From Paenibacillus massiliensis 2301065 = DSM 16942 (GTDB lineage Bacteria; Bacillota; Bacilli; Paenibacillales; Paenibacillaceae): DNA of 64,000 nt. The stretch covers positions 186,001 through 250,000 of the forward strand of contig NZ_KB898191.1 of the NCBI RefSeq assembly GCF_000377505.1. The letters are read 5' to 3'. Positions 18,711-26,235 of the stretch are shown here, one piece after another. Each line of letters begins with the position of its first letter. Position 1 is the stretch's first letter. A model generated the notes under the pieces. It worked only from the letters and a program-made list of their open reading frames with translations. It was not told where the DNA came from and made no database searches. A program made the position numbers and the translations under genes.

Positions 18711-18951
18711 GCAGTTATTGAAATGCCATGAAATGGCTACCTGGGTCAGCTCTTGTTTATTTATGTAGAATATACGTTGGGAGCTTGGGTGAACGTTCCG
18801 CGAACAGATCGTTGTTCCAATCGCTGCGCTTCTCCACAACCATTCTGTCCTCTCCACTGTTCAAGCGGAGGAACCATAATATACCGTGAATCAATTCTTT
18901 CCATTACACTTGAGTGTGGGGCAAAGAAGGTAGAAATGAACACAAATGCAG

Positions 18952-18983
18952 AGCAGCGATTCTCCACTAACAGAATCGCTGCT
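18952..18983 (+). terminator. Perfect 12-bp hairpin, possible MFS terminator
   Basis: The stem AGCAGCGATTCT pairs perfectly with AGAATCGCTGCT over an 8-nt loop. The following sequence has only a short T run (GTTTT). The rest of the gap 18711-19073 holds no gene I can support. Confidence 0.45.
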
Positions 18984-19073
18984 TGTTGGCGTTTTATGCC
19001 TTTACTTTCCTTTTGCTTTTGGTTTTAAGAAGACATGAGCCTGTCTCCGCCTACCTAAATAGAACAGACTTTT

Positions 19074-19706
19074 TTACTTGACCCGAGCAAGAGCCAACCC
19101 GTCATAGGCAGGCAGTAACAATCCTGTCAGTCGCTCATCACTTGCGATCATCTCATTGAAGCGACGCACCGCCTGTACGGAGGGTCCATTTTTGTCCGGA
19201 TTAAGTGTCCTGCCGCGCAAAAAACAATTGTCCCCCGCAATGATAGCTCCAGGGTTAGCAAGGGAAATCGCATATTCCAAATACACAGGATAATTCTCTT
19301 TGTCCGCATCAATGAAAAAGAAATCAAATCTTCTGCCCTCAGCCTGCAACTGCTCCAAGGATTCCGCTGCTGGGCCAATCCGGTACTCTACCTGCCCTCC
19401 ATAGCCATTCTCCGCCATGTGCTTGGCTGCCAGATCAGCATATTCCTGCTTCAGCTCCAATGACGTAATTCGCCCCTCCTCGCCAAGGCCTCTTGCCATG
19501 CATAATCCGCTATAGCCACCTAACACTCCGATCTCCAGTACCTGCTTGGACTGAGCCAGCTGTACCAGGAAGGTCAGTAACCGACCATAGGCATAAGCCA
19601 CTGACACCTCAGGCATTCCTTTCTCCTTGATGACCTCCTTAATCCGCAGCAGTGCCTCGTCTTCCTTATATAATTGGTCTACATATTCGTCCGGGGACCA
19701 GTTCAT
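19074..19706 (-). CDS. SAM-dependent O-methyltransferase family 3
   Basis: About 210 aa. The class I methyltransferase fold is visible in VLEIGVLGGYSGLCMARGL (motif I), the metal-site pattern FFIDADKENYPVYLEYA, and IIAGDNCFLRGR. It is related to catechol/caffeoyl-CoA O-methyltransferases and TrmR-type tRNA methyltransferases of Firmicutes, so the true substrate could be tRNA wobble hydroxyuridine or a small phenol. AAGGAG sits 8 nt before the ATG at 19706; an earlier ATG at 19712 is too close to it. Confidence 0.85.
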   Translation of the reverse strand: MNWSPDEYVDQLYKEDEALLRIKEVIKEKGMPEVSVAYAYGRLLTFLVQLAQSKQVLEIGVLGGYSGLCMARGLGEEGRITSLELKQEYADLAAKHMAENGYGGQVEYRIGPAAESLEQLQAEGRRFDFFFIDADKENYPVYLEYAISLANPGAIIAGDNCFLRGRTLNPDKNGPSVQAVRRFNEMIASDERLTGLLLPAYDGLALARVK

Positions 19707-19791
19707 AATCATCTCTCCTTAGCTACAATACAGCCATAGCCCCACAAGCTCAGCTCGGACTAGGCCAGTTCCATACTTTATCATAAGATAA

Positions 19792-19820
19792 TTGTGTCGG
19801 CCAGCACAATCGCCTATACT
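19792..19820 (+). promoter_or_regulatory. Promoter of the structured RNA / methyltransferase transcript
   Basis: TTGTGT (19792-19797), 17-bp spacer, TATACT (19815-19820). It would start transcription near 19827, just before the structured region and about 270 nt before the methyltransferase start. Confidence 0.55.
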
Positions 19821-19839
19821 GTAAAGATCGAATATTACG

Positions 19840-20080
19840 CGATCCTTGGCGGACCGAATACCTTGACCGAATCTGATTTCAGGTAGAATAATTCGGAGAG
19901 CGTAGTGGTTAGCGGAAAACGAGGAAGTCCTAGAGAAACGAAGTGTCCATCTTTAAGCTTGCTGTTCATCAGTTTTTCCATTTCGTTCGCGAACAGCAGA
20001 AAGCTTTAACAATGGTCGACAGGGCTCCCCGCTTGCAGCGGCCCTAAACTCTGGTCAAGGTACTAGACTCCGCAGGATCG
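19840..20080 (+). ncRNA. Candidate structured RNA or long regulatory leader, unidentified
   Basis: The 5' and 3' ends of this stretch pair with each other. CGATCCT..GCGGA (19840-19853) pairs with TCCGCAGGATCG (20069-20080, 12 bp with a 2-nt bulge). Inside that, TACCTTGACC (19859-19868) pairs perfectly with GGTCAAGGTA (20053-20062). A hairpin arm AAGCTT-GCTGTTC (19955-19967) pairs with GAACAGC..AAGCTT (19991-20006). AACGAAGTG (19937-19945) can pair with CATTTCGTT (19979-19987) in the loop of that arm, a possible pseudoknot. A small hairpin CCGCT/AGCGG is at 20029-20040. Nested closing helices indicate a folded RNA. It does not match any riboswitch, SRP, 6S, tmRNA or RNase P RNA that I know. 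It sits directly upstream of the YpsC-like gene, with the ribosome site just after the closing stem. Confidence 0.55.
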
Positions 20081-20100
20081 AGATGGAGTGAATACAAGCA

Positions 20101-21252
20101 ATGTCCCAACTGCAATTAATCGCTACAGCGCCCATGGGCTTGGAGGCTATCGTAGCCAGAGAGCTTAAGGAATTGGGCTACCATGATCAGATTGTCGAGA
20201 ATGGACGAGTTATCTTTAGTGGAGATTTCATTGATATTTGTCGTTGCAACCTGTGGCTCCGTACCTCGGACCGAATTTTGGTCAAAATGGGAGAGTTCCC
20301 GGCTACCACCTTCGATGAGCTCTTTGAAGGAACCAAAGCCTTGCCTTGGCAGGACTGGATTCCTCAGGATGGGGAATTCCCGGTAGAAGGCCGCTCACAC
20401 AAATCACAGCTTAGCAGTGTACCTGCCTGTCAGGGTATTGTGAAGAAAGCGATCGTCGAGAAGCTCAAGGAAACTTACCATACAGAGTGGTTCCCAGAAG
20501 ATGGCCCACGCTACGTTATCGAAATCATTATGCTCAAGGATCAGGCCCTCTTGACGCTGGATACGACGGGTCCTGGTCTGCATAAGCGCGGCTACCGCAA
20601 GCTGGTCACGGAGGCTCCACTTAAGGAGACGCTCGCTTCGGCGCTCATTCAGCTCAGCCGCTGGACACCAGACAGACCGTTCTATGATCCATGCTGCGGC
20701 TCAGGCACACTCCTGATTGAAGCTGCCATGCAGGCGTGGAATCTTGCTCCGGGCATGCGTCGCACCTTCAACTCCGAGCGCTGGCCTGTCATTGGCAGCG
20801 AACGCTGGGAGCAGGCCCGCGAGGAGGCCATGGACCTTGTGCGCGACGATGTAGAATTCCACATTGCAGGTAGTGACAATGATCCAGCAGCGATCAAGGT
20901 AGCCGAGGCTGCTGTGAAGAGTGCCGGATTGGCTGGAGAGATCAGACTGGATATCCTCCCTGCCTCCAAGATCCGTCTTGAAGGAGAATACGGCTGTATG
21001 ATTACCAACCCACCTTATGGTGAGCGTCTGAGTGACGCTCCGGAGGTCGAGAAGCTGATCCGTGGCCTTGGACTTACGGCTGCTGCCGTACCGACATGGT
21101 CATTCTTCACCATCAGCCCGACCAAGCAATTCGAGCACTACTGGGGACGCAAGGCAGACAAGCGTCGCAAGCTGTTCAATGGTCGCATCGAGTGCCAATA
21201 TTATCAGTATCTCGGACCGCTACCCCCACGCCGCAAGTCTCCACAAGAGTAG
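20101..21252 (+). CDS. THUMP-domain class I SAM-dependent RNA methyltransferase (YpsC/RlmL-like)
   Basis: 383 aa. The N-terminal ferredoxin-like and THUMP RNA-binding part runs to about residue 160. The Rossmann methyltransferase follows, with the SAM motif DPCCGSGTLLIEAA and the catalytic NPPYGERL. This is the single-module version of E. coli RlmL, the probable 23S rRNA guanine-N2 methyltransferase family (B. subtilis YpsC). The ATG at 20101 has GGAG about 13 nt upstream, a rather distant site. It is preceded by the structured RNA above and followed by a strong hairpin. Confidence 0.9.
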   Translation: MSQLQLIATAPMGLEAIVARELKELGYHDQIVENGRVIFSGDFIDICRCNLWLRTSDRILVKMGEFPATTFDELFEGTKALPWQDWIPQDGEFPVEGRSHKSQLSSVPACQGIVKKAIVEKLKETYHTEWFPEDGPRYVIEIIMLKDQALLTLDTTGPGLHKRGYRKLVTEAPLKETLASALIQLSRWTPDRPFYDPCCGSGTLLIEAAMQAWNLAPGMRRTFNSERWPVIGSERWEQAREEAMDLVRDDVEFHIAGSDNDPAAIKVAEAAVKSAGLAGEIRLDILPASKIRLEGEYGCMITNPPYGERLSDAPEVEKLIRGLGLTAAAVPTWSFFTISPTKQFEHYWGRKADKRRKLFNGRIECQYYQYLGPLPPRRKSPQE

Positions 21253-21324
21253 CAGGGCAATAAAATACACAGACGACACTACAAGCGTTGTCTTCAAAAA
21301 TTTCAGCTCATAAGCTTCCTTCGG

Positions 21325-21354
21325 GCCGACCTAACCGCATGCGATTAGGTCGGC
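21325..21354 (+). terminator. Hairpin after the RNA methyltransferase gene
   Basis: A perfect 10-bp stem GCCGACCTAA / TTAGGTCGGC with a 10-nt loop, 72 nt past the stop codon. The T run is poor, so termination may be partial. Confidence 0.5.
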
Positions 21355-21491
21355 TCGCCTATTTGCATTGAAATATGAGCTTACGTATAATTTCTGTGAG
21401 GCCTGCACGGTGTGACACCTACCATGTGAGACCTATAAATTGAGACCTACAACAATTAGTTATGACTAACAATGTGGGAGGATACGAGCAG

Positions 21492-22103
21492 ATGAGCACA
21501 GAACAGATGCCAGAACAACGAGTATTTACATTAATGGAAGAACTGGATCATTTGCTGCGGGACAAAGTGCAGGATGAGGAGAATAAAGAACTGTTCGACT
21601 CGTACCGCCAGCTTGGGGGAGTAACAGACGAGCAGTTGGATGCCTTTGAGCAAGAGCTTGGTGTTCGTTTGCCGAACGATTTCCGTACCTTTTATAAACG
21701 CAAGAATGGTAGTGGGTATGGCTTTCATATCGTATATCCAGATCACGAGAAGGGCAGAGAAGCAGCACCCTTTTACTTATTGTCCCTGGAAAGGATTCTG
21801 AAGGAGCAAGAGATGGTTGTAGAGAGTACATTAGACCAATACTACACCGCTGAGGAAATTAGCAACCTGGATTCACGAATCAAGCCTTACTTATTTCAAA
21901 AGTCATGGATTACGTTTGGCATGCTTGGCGGAGGCTCCGTGTGTCTGATGCTCGACTTTGATCCGAGTGCACAAGGAACGTATGGGCAGATAATTATGTA
22001 CGAGCATGATCCGGATTTTATATATTATGTGTCAGAGACGTTTACAGAGCTTTTAGAGCAATCCAATCGCAATTTAAGCTCAATCGAGGCGCTTGAGTAC
22101 TAA
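21492..22103 (+). CDS. SMI1/KNR4 (SUKH) family protein
   Basis: About 203 aa. The SUKH domain is recognisable from GGVTDEQLDAFEQELGVRLP then FRTFYKRKNGSG and the later WITFGMLGGGSVCLMLD. SUKH proteins are commonly immunity proteins to polymorphic toxins but also occur alone. No toxin gene is adjacent. An ATG at 21462 opens the frame, but GGGAGG lies inside it, 10 nt before the ATG at 21492, which I take as the start. Confidence 0.82.
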   Translation: MSTEQMPEQRVFTLMEELDHLLRDKVQDEENKELFDSYRQLGGVTDEQLDAFEQELGVRLPNDFRTFYKRKNGSGYGFHIVYPDHEKGREAAPFYLLSLERILKEQEMVVESTLDQYYTAEEISNLDSRIKPYLFQKSWITFGMLGGGSVCLMLDFDPSAQGTYGQIIMYEHDPDFIYYVSETFTELLEQSNRNLSSIEALEY

Positions 22104-22195
22104 GGTAAGAGAGAGCTATCATCCCTACAGCTGTTGCAGCTTGCCCTTTTATCCTTTAGTCGGGGCAGTCCTGTAACTAACATCATATGGATTCC

Positions 22196-22221
22196 AGAAC
22201 CTCCATAGCTATGGAGGTTCT
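22196..22221. repeat. Perfect 26-bp palindrome, possible terminator
   Basis: Each arm is AGAACCTCCATAG or its complement, with no separate loop sequence. It lies 92 nt after the SUKH gene and is followed by TTTGAG on the plus strand. It could terminate that gene, although the T run is short. Confidence 0.5.
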
Positions 22222-22331
22222 TTGAGTTGGTTACGACGAAGAAACGTTCCTTTTTCATCACATAATGAATATGCAGTAAACGGTTGAAAAGCTACAACTG
22301 GAGGCTATAATAAATAAAGGCCTTACCCGCA

Positions 22332-22359
22332 TTAACATTACGTTAATATTCCATTTACA
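22332..22359 (+). promoter_or_regulatory. PhoP-box-like direct repeats upstream of the LTA synthase gene
   Basis: TTAACA-N5-TTAATA-N5-TTTACA: three hexamers at exact 11-bp spacing, matching the B. subtilis PhoP consensus TT(A/T/C)A(C/T)A. The last hexamer also resembles a -35 element. The rest of 22104-22576 shows a possible extended -10 (TGATAGAAT, 22522-22530) nearer the gene and nothing else I can support. Confidence 0.5.
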
Positions 22360-22576
22360 TGAAGCTGCATATGGCAGGCGATAGACTGCACTCTGTAAGC
22401 TATGCAGAGCTATATAGAAAGTACAGTGCATGGATGTTACTTAGTGCCTTGACCAATCAGATATGAGTATAGACACGCTCTATGAGCCAAGCGCCAGTAC
22501 AGCCGATACTTAGAGCTTGCATGATAGAATTTCGTGATGGTATAGAGATATGTAAGGCTATAAAGGGGGAAATCCA

Positions 22577-24601
22577 TTGTTAAGACGCAAGACTCGCGCA
22601 GCAAGCAACCTGGGCGAGAATAAATATGCGTGGCTTCGGGCTGGTTCCGGGTTATGGCTATTCATCGGACTCATGCTATATAAGCTGACACTGTTACATC
22701 ATCAACTCGATGCCCAAAATATTGATATGAATCCGGTCGATTATCTGATCGCAATCGGTTCCCTGCTGCTCGCCTCCTTCTGGACCTTGTGGCTACCAGG
22801 TCGTGCGAGACAAGCCGCTTTGCTGGTCCTTCATGTAATTATGACAGCAATCATCTATTCGGATATGGTGTATTACCGCTATTTTGGAGACTTCATTACG
22901 ATTCCGGTACTATTGCAGGCGGGACAGGTCGATTCCTTGGGAGACAGCATTGCTTCGCTGCTGTACTGGAAGGATATTTTCTTCTTTATGGACTGGATTT
23001 TCTTCCTGCTCTGGATGATGGTGAAGCTCGTTCGCAGACGCAGGGACGCGTACAGCATGTACCTCTCGACTCCGAGGAGCCCTCGTTCCCGTTGGGTATG
23101 GGTCCAACGCCTGGTCAGCGGAGTAGTTGCCTTTGCCCTTGGATGGACTCTGACCTTCGTGCCCATTAACATCTACACATCTACCTGGGCCAAAGGCATC
23201 TTTGTCGGCAACTGGTGGTCGCTGGCTTTGTACAATGTTACAGGGCTAGTGGGATTCCATGGTTATGATCTTTACCGTTTCGGGAAGGAGCATATCGGGC
23301 CGAAGCCGATGCTGGGGAACGAACGGACCGAGGAGGCCAAAGCCTGGTTCGATCAGCATCAGCAGCTTCTCAATACGGACAATGACCTGCGTGGAAAATT
23401 CAAAGGCAGCAACGTGATGGTCATTCAGGGCGAAGCATTTATGAATTTCTTCATCGGTCAACAGGTTGGCGGCGAGGAGATCACACCCAACTTCAACAAG
23501 CTAATGGAAGAAAGCATGTATTTCAGCAATTTCTATCACCAGACGGGTCAGGGTCGTACCTCTGATGCTGATTTCAGTGCACATAGCTCTCTGCATCCGT
23601 TGCCTACCGGATCCGTGTTTATCCGATATCCAGCGAATACATTCGACATGCTGCCCTCAATTTTGAAAAATGAAGGCTATAGTCCTAATGTGTTTCATGC
23701 TTATGACAGCAGCTTCTGGAATCGTTATTCCATGTATAAAGCGATGCATTATGATCGTTTCTACAGTAAAAAGGATTTTGTCATTGACGAGCCGCTCGGT
23801 TGGTCACTCGGTGACAAGTCCATGTTCAGACAGTCTCTTAAAGCATTGACGACAGACGTAAAGAGCCCATTCTATGCGTTTATGATTACTTTATCCAGTC
23901 ACCACCCTTATACTCTGACTGCGAAAGAGAACGTATTAGATGTCGGTGAACTTCAGGGCACGATGCTTGGAGATTATCTGCAATCCGTGCATTATGTCGA
24001 TGCTGCCCTAGGCGAGCTGGTTGAGCAAATGAAGCAGGACGGCTTGTGGGATCATACCATTCTGATGTTCTATGGTGATCATGACAACTCCATTACAGAG
24101 CAGAAGCTGTATGAACAGTTCACAGGCCGTTCACTGAATGCACTGGATATGCAGCAAATTATGAATCAGGTTCCCCTTCTTGTGCATGTTCCTGGAGGTT
24201 CATTACAGGGAGTAGACTCCCAGCCAGCTGGACAGCTTGATCTAACGCCTTCCATCCTGCATTTGTTAGGAATCTCCCCAGAGCCTTATCATTTTATGGG
24301 GAATAATTTATTCGGAGATGCTGAACGGATGGTCGTGCTCCGCTCTGGCGCCTTCACAGACGGTAAAGTATATTACATCCCATCGGCTGATCAGGCTTTC
24401 GAGAATGGAACCTGTTATGATCTTGCCACGCGGACACCAACTGATGTACAGGCATGTGGACCCGGATTTCAGGAAGCTAAAAAGCGGCTTCAGATATCAG
24501 ATGAAGTGATTACTTACAACCTGTTGCAGCTATGGGAGGATAAAGAGAACTTAATCAACCCGAATTCGACGAAGCCAACAGAAGCCAATACAGCAAACTA
24601 A
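22577..24601 (+). CDS. Lipoteichoic acid synthase-like sulfatase-family membrane enzyme
   Basis: 674 aa. About five N-terminal membrane segments (to about residue 210) are followed by an extracellular sulfatase-type domain. LtaS enzymes polymerise glycerophosphate from phosphatidylglycerol onto a glycolipid anchor. The metal ligand Glu286 is in IQGEAF, the catalytic Thr328 in GQGRTSDADF, and YGDHDN supplies further metal ligands. It starts at TTG with AAAGGGGG about 7 nt upstream. Paralogues (YfnI, YqgS, YvgJ types) include primases and stress enzymes, and sequence alone does not tell which this is. PhoP-like boxes upstream suggest phosphate control. Confidence 0.9.
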   Translation: MLRRKTRAASNLGENKYAWLRAGSGLWLFIGLMLYKLTLLHHQLDAQNIDMNPVDYLIAIGSLLLASFWTLWLPGRARQAALLVLHVIMTAIIYSDMVYYRYFGDFITIPVLLQAGQVDSLGDSIASLLYWKDIFFFMDWIFFLLWMMVKLVRRRRDAYSMYLSTPRSPRSRWVWVQRLVSGVVAFALGWTLTFVPINIYTSTWAKGIFVGNWWSLALYNVTGLVGFHGYDLYRFGKEHIGPKPMLGNERTEEAKAWFDQHQQLLNTDNDLRGKFKGSNVMVIQGEAFMNFFIGQQVGGEEITPNFNKLMEESMYFSNFYHQTGQGRTSDADFSAHSSLHPLPTGSVFIRYPANTFDMLPSILKNEGYSPNVFHAYDSSFWNRYSMYKAMHYDRFYSKKDFVIDEPLGWSLGDKSMFRQSLKALTTDVKSPFYAFMITLSSHHPYTLTAKENVLDVGELQGTMLGDYLQSVHYVDAALGELVEQMKQDGLWDHTILMFYGDHDNSITEQKLYEQFTGRSLNALDMQQIMNQVPLLVHVPGGSLQGVDSQPAGQLDLTPSILHLLGISPEPYHFMGNNLFGDAERMVVLRSGAFTDGKVYYIPSADQAFENGTCYDLATRTPTDVQACGPGFQEAKKRLQISDEVITYNLLQLWEDKENLINPNSTKPTEANTAN

Positions 24602-24639
24602 TCATCCACATACAGACATGGACACTTGCCGTCCTAAAA

Positions 24640-24700
24640 TAAAAAAACCGTTGCATCGCAGATGGGATACAATCTCCAAATGCGAAGTAACGGTTTCTTT
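24640..24700. terminator. Bidirectional terminator
   Basis: AAACCGTT (24645-24652) pairs with AACGGTTT (24689-24696), with a further 5-bp inner helix (TCGCA / TGCGA). T-rich runs flank both sides: seven T on the minus strand, TTTCTTT on the plus strand. It separates the convergent LTA synthase gene and the 90-aa gene. Confidence 0.8.
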
Positions 24701-24718
24701 GTAAATAAATACCTGAAG

Positions 24719-24991
24719 CTACTGACGACGGTGCACCTGCTTAACCGCATCCAGACGCTTCTCTTCAATTGCCAGCATGTCTGCAGCCACCTCGACAGCG
24801 TCCTCCCCAAGACTTTCCTTCGCCTGCTTGATTGCATGCTCAGCATGGTCCTTGGAGCGTTCAGCCTGCTCAATCAATTGCTCCATCGGATGCGACATCG
24901 CTTGGGATACCGCATTATGCAGCCTGTCAACAGAATTTTGCGTCTGAGCCTCCACGCTGTGGGACTGCAGTCCGGAGTCGTACTGTGCCAT
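24719..24991 (-). CDS. Small helical hypothetical protein
   Basis: 90 aa, not a family I recognise. It is acidic and basic in alternating heptad-like blocks (VDRLHNAVSQAMSHPMEQLI, then AERSKDHAEHAIKQAKESLG), so probably a long amphipathic helix or coiled coil with no membrane segment. AAGGAGG lies 6 nt before the ATG and a terminator follows, so it is a real single-gene unit. Confidence 0.75.
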   Translation of the reverse strand: MAQYDSGLQSHSVEAQTQNSVDRLHNAVSQAMSHPMEQLIEQAERSKDHAEHAIKQAKESLGEDAVEVAADMLAIEEKRLDAVKQVHRRQ

Positions 24992-25011
24992 GAACAGCCT
25001 CCTTCATCGAC

Positions 25012-25032
25012 TTAATGAATGCCATTCATTAA
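25012..25032. repeat. 9-bp palindrome TTAATGAAT-gcc-ATTCATTAA
   Basis: Perfect inverted repeat just upstream of the 90-aa gene and downstream of the DUF1450 gene. It could be an operator for the small gene or a weak transcription end. Confidence 0.45.
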
Positions 25033-25089
25033 TATGAGTCAGTGAAGCCCTTCTTATGCAGAGTCTCACGCCAATTCAGCGCACAAGAC

Positions 25090-25329
25090 TTAAGAATTGA
25101 TCGAAGGCTGCTTGATGAACGCGGCAGCTTTAGCCAGCACCTCATCCTCTGTCGGCGCGCTGACATATCGACCATTCACATAGACGAAAGCCCGCTTGCC
25201 GCATGGTCCGCAATAGGATTTGCATCCAACCTTAATCTCGGCATCTGGCGCCATTTTTTGCAGCTTGGGCAGGATAGATTTCATCCGGACAAATTGGCAC
25301 TTATCACATATGCGTATATCGTTAGCCAT
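25090..25329 (-). CDS. DUF1450 family protein (YuzB-like)
   Basis: 79 aa. CDKC at residues 8-11 and VGCKSYCGPCGKRAFVYVNG in the middle are the family hallmark; the cysteines are placed as in thioredoxin-like ferredoxins. The function is unknown; B. subtilis YuzB is the best-known relative. It lies 22 nt after the HesB-like gene on the same strand, so the two are probably co-transcribed. This pairing suggests an iron-sulfur or thiol role. Confidence 0.85.
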   Translation of the reverse strand: MANDIRICDKCQFVRMKSILPKLQKMAPDAEIKVGCKSYCGPCGKRAFVYVNGRYVSAPTEDEVLAKAAAFIKQPSINS

Positions 25330-25351
25330 AATTGTTCCCTTCCATTAGCGA

Positions 25352-25654
25352 TTAATGATCGCCGTGGTTGCCCTTGGAAGCATTCGTAATTACGAAGCCC
25401 TCTTCAGGAAAATACAAATAGTCAATCTTGACACCGTCCAGCAGGTCCTGTCCAGTCTCCAGAATCACATCGATCCCTTTATCCGTAGTTACTACAGTAT
25501 CGTTCTCACCCGGCGTGTCCAAATCCAGACCGTAATGGGCGTGGTCCCCGTGTGCATGAGTAATGATAACTCGCAGCTTCTGACCACTGTTCTCCGGTTT
25601 GTCCAGTTCGCGTTGGAGCACCTTCGCAGCATTGCGTGTAATCTTGCAATTCAT
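25352..25654 (-). CDS. HesB/IscA-fold (iron-sulfur biosynthesis domain) protein lacking the usual cysteines
   Basis: About 100 aa. It follows the HesB fold (KITRNAAKVLQRELD at the start, VDxxxxxxL-like strand DYLYFPEEGFVITN at the end). The three cysteines that hold the cluster in A-type carriers are missing; only Cys3 is present. Instead it is rich in histidine: THAHGDHAHYG in the middle and GNHGDH at the C-terminus, so it may bind another metal. The start at 25654 is 9 nt after GGAG; an ATG at 25663 abuts it. Confidence 0.8.
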   Translation of the reverse strand: MNCKITRNAAKVLQRELDKPENSGQKLRVIITHAHGDHAHYGLDLDTPGENDTVVTTDKGIDVILETGQDLLDGVKIDYLYFPEEGFVITNASKGNHGDH

Positions 25655-25706
25655 GGCTCTCATCTCCTATATAAACAAAATTCATTGGCGTATAGTCAAT
25701 AGTCCT

Positions 25707-25735
25707 ATTGTAAAGAATATAGTGCCATTACGCAA
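25707..25735 (-). promoter_or_regulatory. Promoter of the HesB-like/DUF1450 operon with a palindrome
   Basis: Minus strand TTGCGT (25730-25735), 17-bp spacer, TACAAT (25707-25712). A palindrome CAATAG-tc-CTATTG (25697-25710) overlaps the -10 and the start point and could be an operator. Confidence 0.5.
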
Positions 25736-25751
25736 TACACAGCGCTGCTTC

Positions 25752-26006
25752 CTAGACCAATAAATCAGGATATTTTCGCTCCACACGCTTCACAAACCAG
25801 GTCAATAACAGCACACTAATTGCAATATCATCCAGTGGCATGAAAGGAATCGGAATCAGCACATCAGGCAATACCCAGTACAGGGCTATCGGGATAAGAA
25901 ACAGCAGCTTTTCTCTCCATGGAACTCTCGAAGAGCGGAGAAGCTTGGGCAGACGATGCATGAGATGACTCCAGCGACGAAGAGGCGGTACTTTTTTTAC
26001 CTTCAT
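25752..26006 (-). CDS. DUF1232 (YkvA) family small membrane protein
   Basis: About 84 aa. A basic N-terminal stretch is followed by a hydrophobic core with the DUF1232 pattern YWVLPDVLIPIPFMPLDDIA. The role is unknown. The ATG at 26006 has GGGTGA just before it; an upstream ATG at 26018 has no ribosome site. Confidence 0.75.
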   Translation of the reverse strand: MKVKKVPPLRRWSHLMHRLPKLLRSSRVPWREKLLFLIPIALYWVLPDVLIPIPFMPLDDIAISVLLLTWFVKRVERKYPDLLV

Positions 26007-26235
26007 ACATTCACCCATTTTCTATGAAATTAAGTCAAAAAAGGCAGCATAACGACATGTTCATGCGTGAAAGCAACGCATGCAGTATTATACGAATAGC
26101 CGCCTCTGTGGTTGCATCGTATCATTTCATCGTCGTACCAATTCTAATTTTGTCGCGGCGATTGGCTCATTTATGTCATTACATCAGTTGCAACTCGCCG
26201 CTCCTGCTGGTCGAGAGTCTGCCCCGCCTGCATTC

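Noticed and set aside
18792..18818. LexA (SOS) box
   Set aside because: GAAC and GTTC half-sites are present, but the 8-nt gap is wrong for the Bacillus CGAACN4GTTCG site.
18753..19028. A 91-codon plus frame downstream of the MFS gene
   Set aside because: Unusual composition, no ribosome site, and it runs through the 18952-18983 hairpin.
19840..20080. RNase P RNA (rnpB)
   Set aside because: GAGGAAGTCC at 19921 resembles the 5' P4 strand and the locus fits, but one A is missing, the 3' core (GATGATTGCC, GGCTTACAGAA) is absent and the element is about 160 nt too short.
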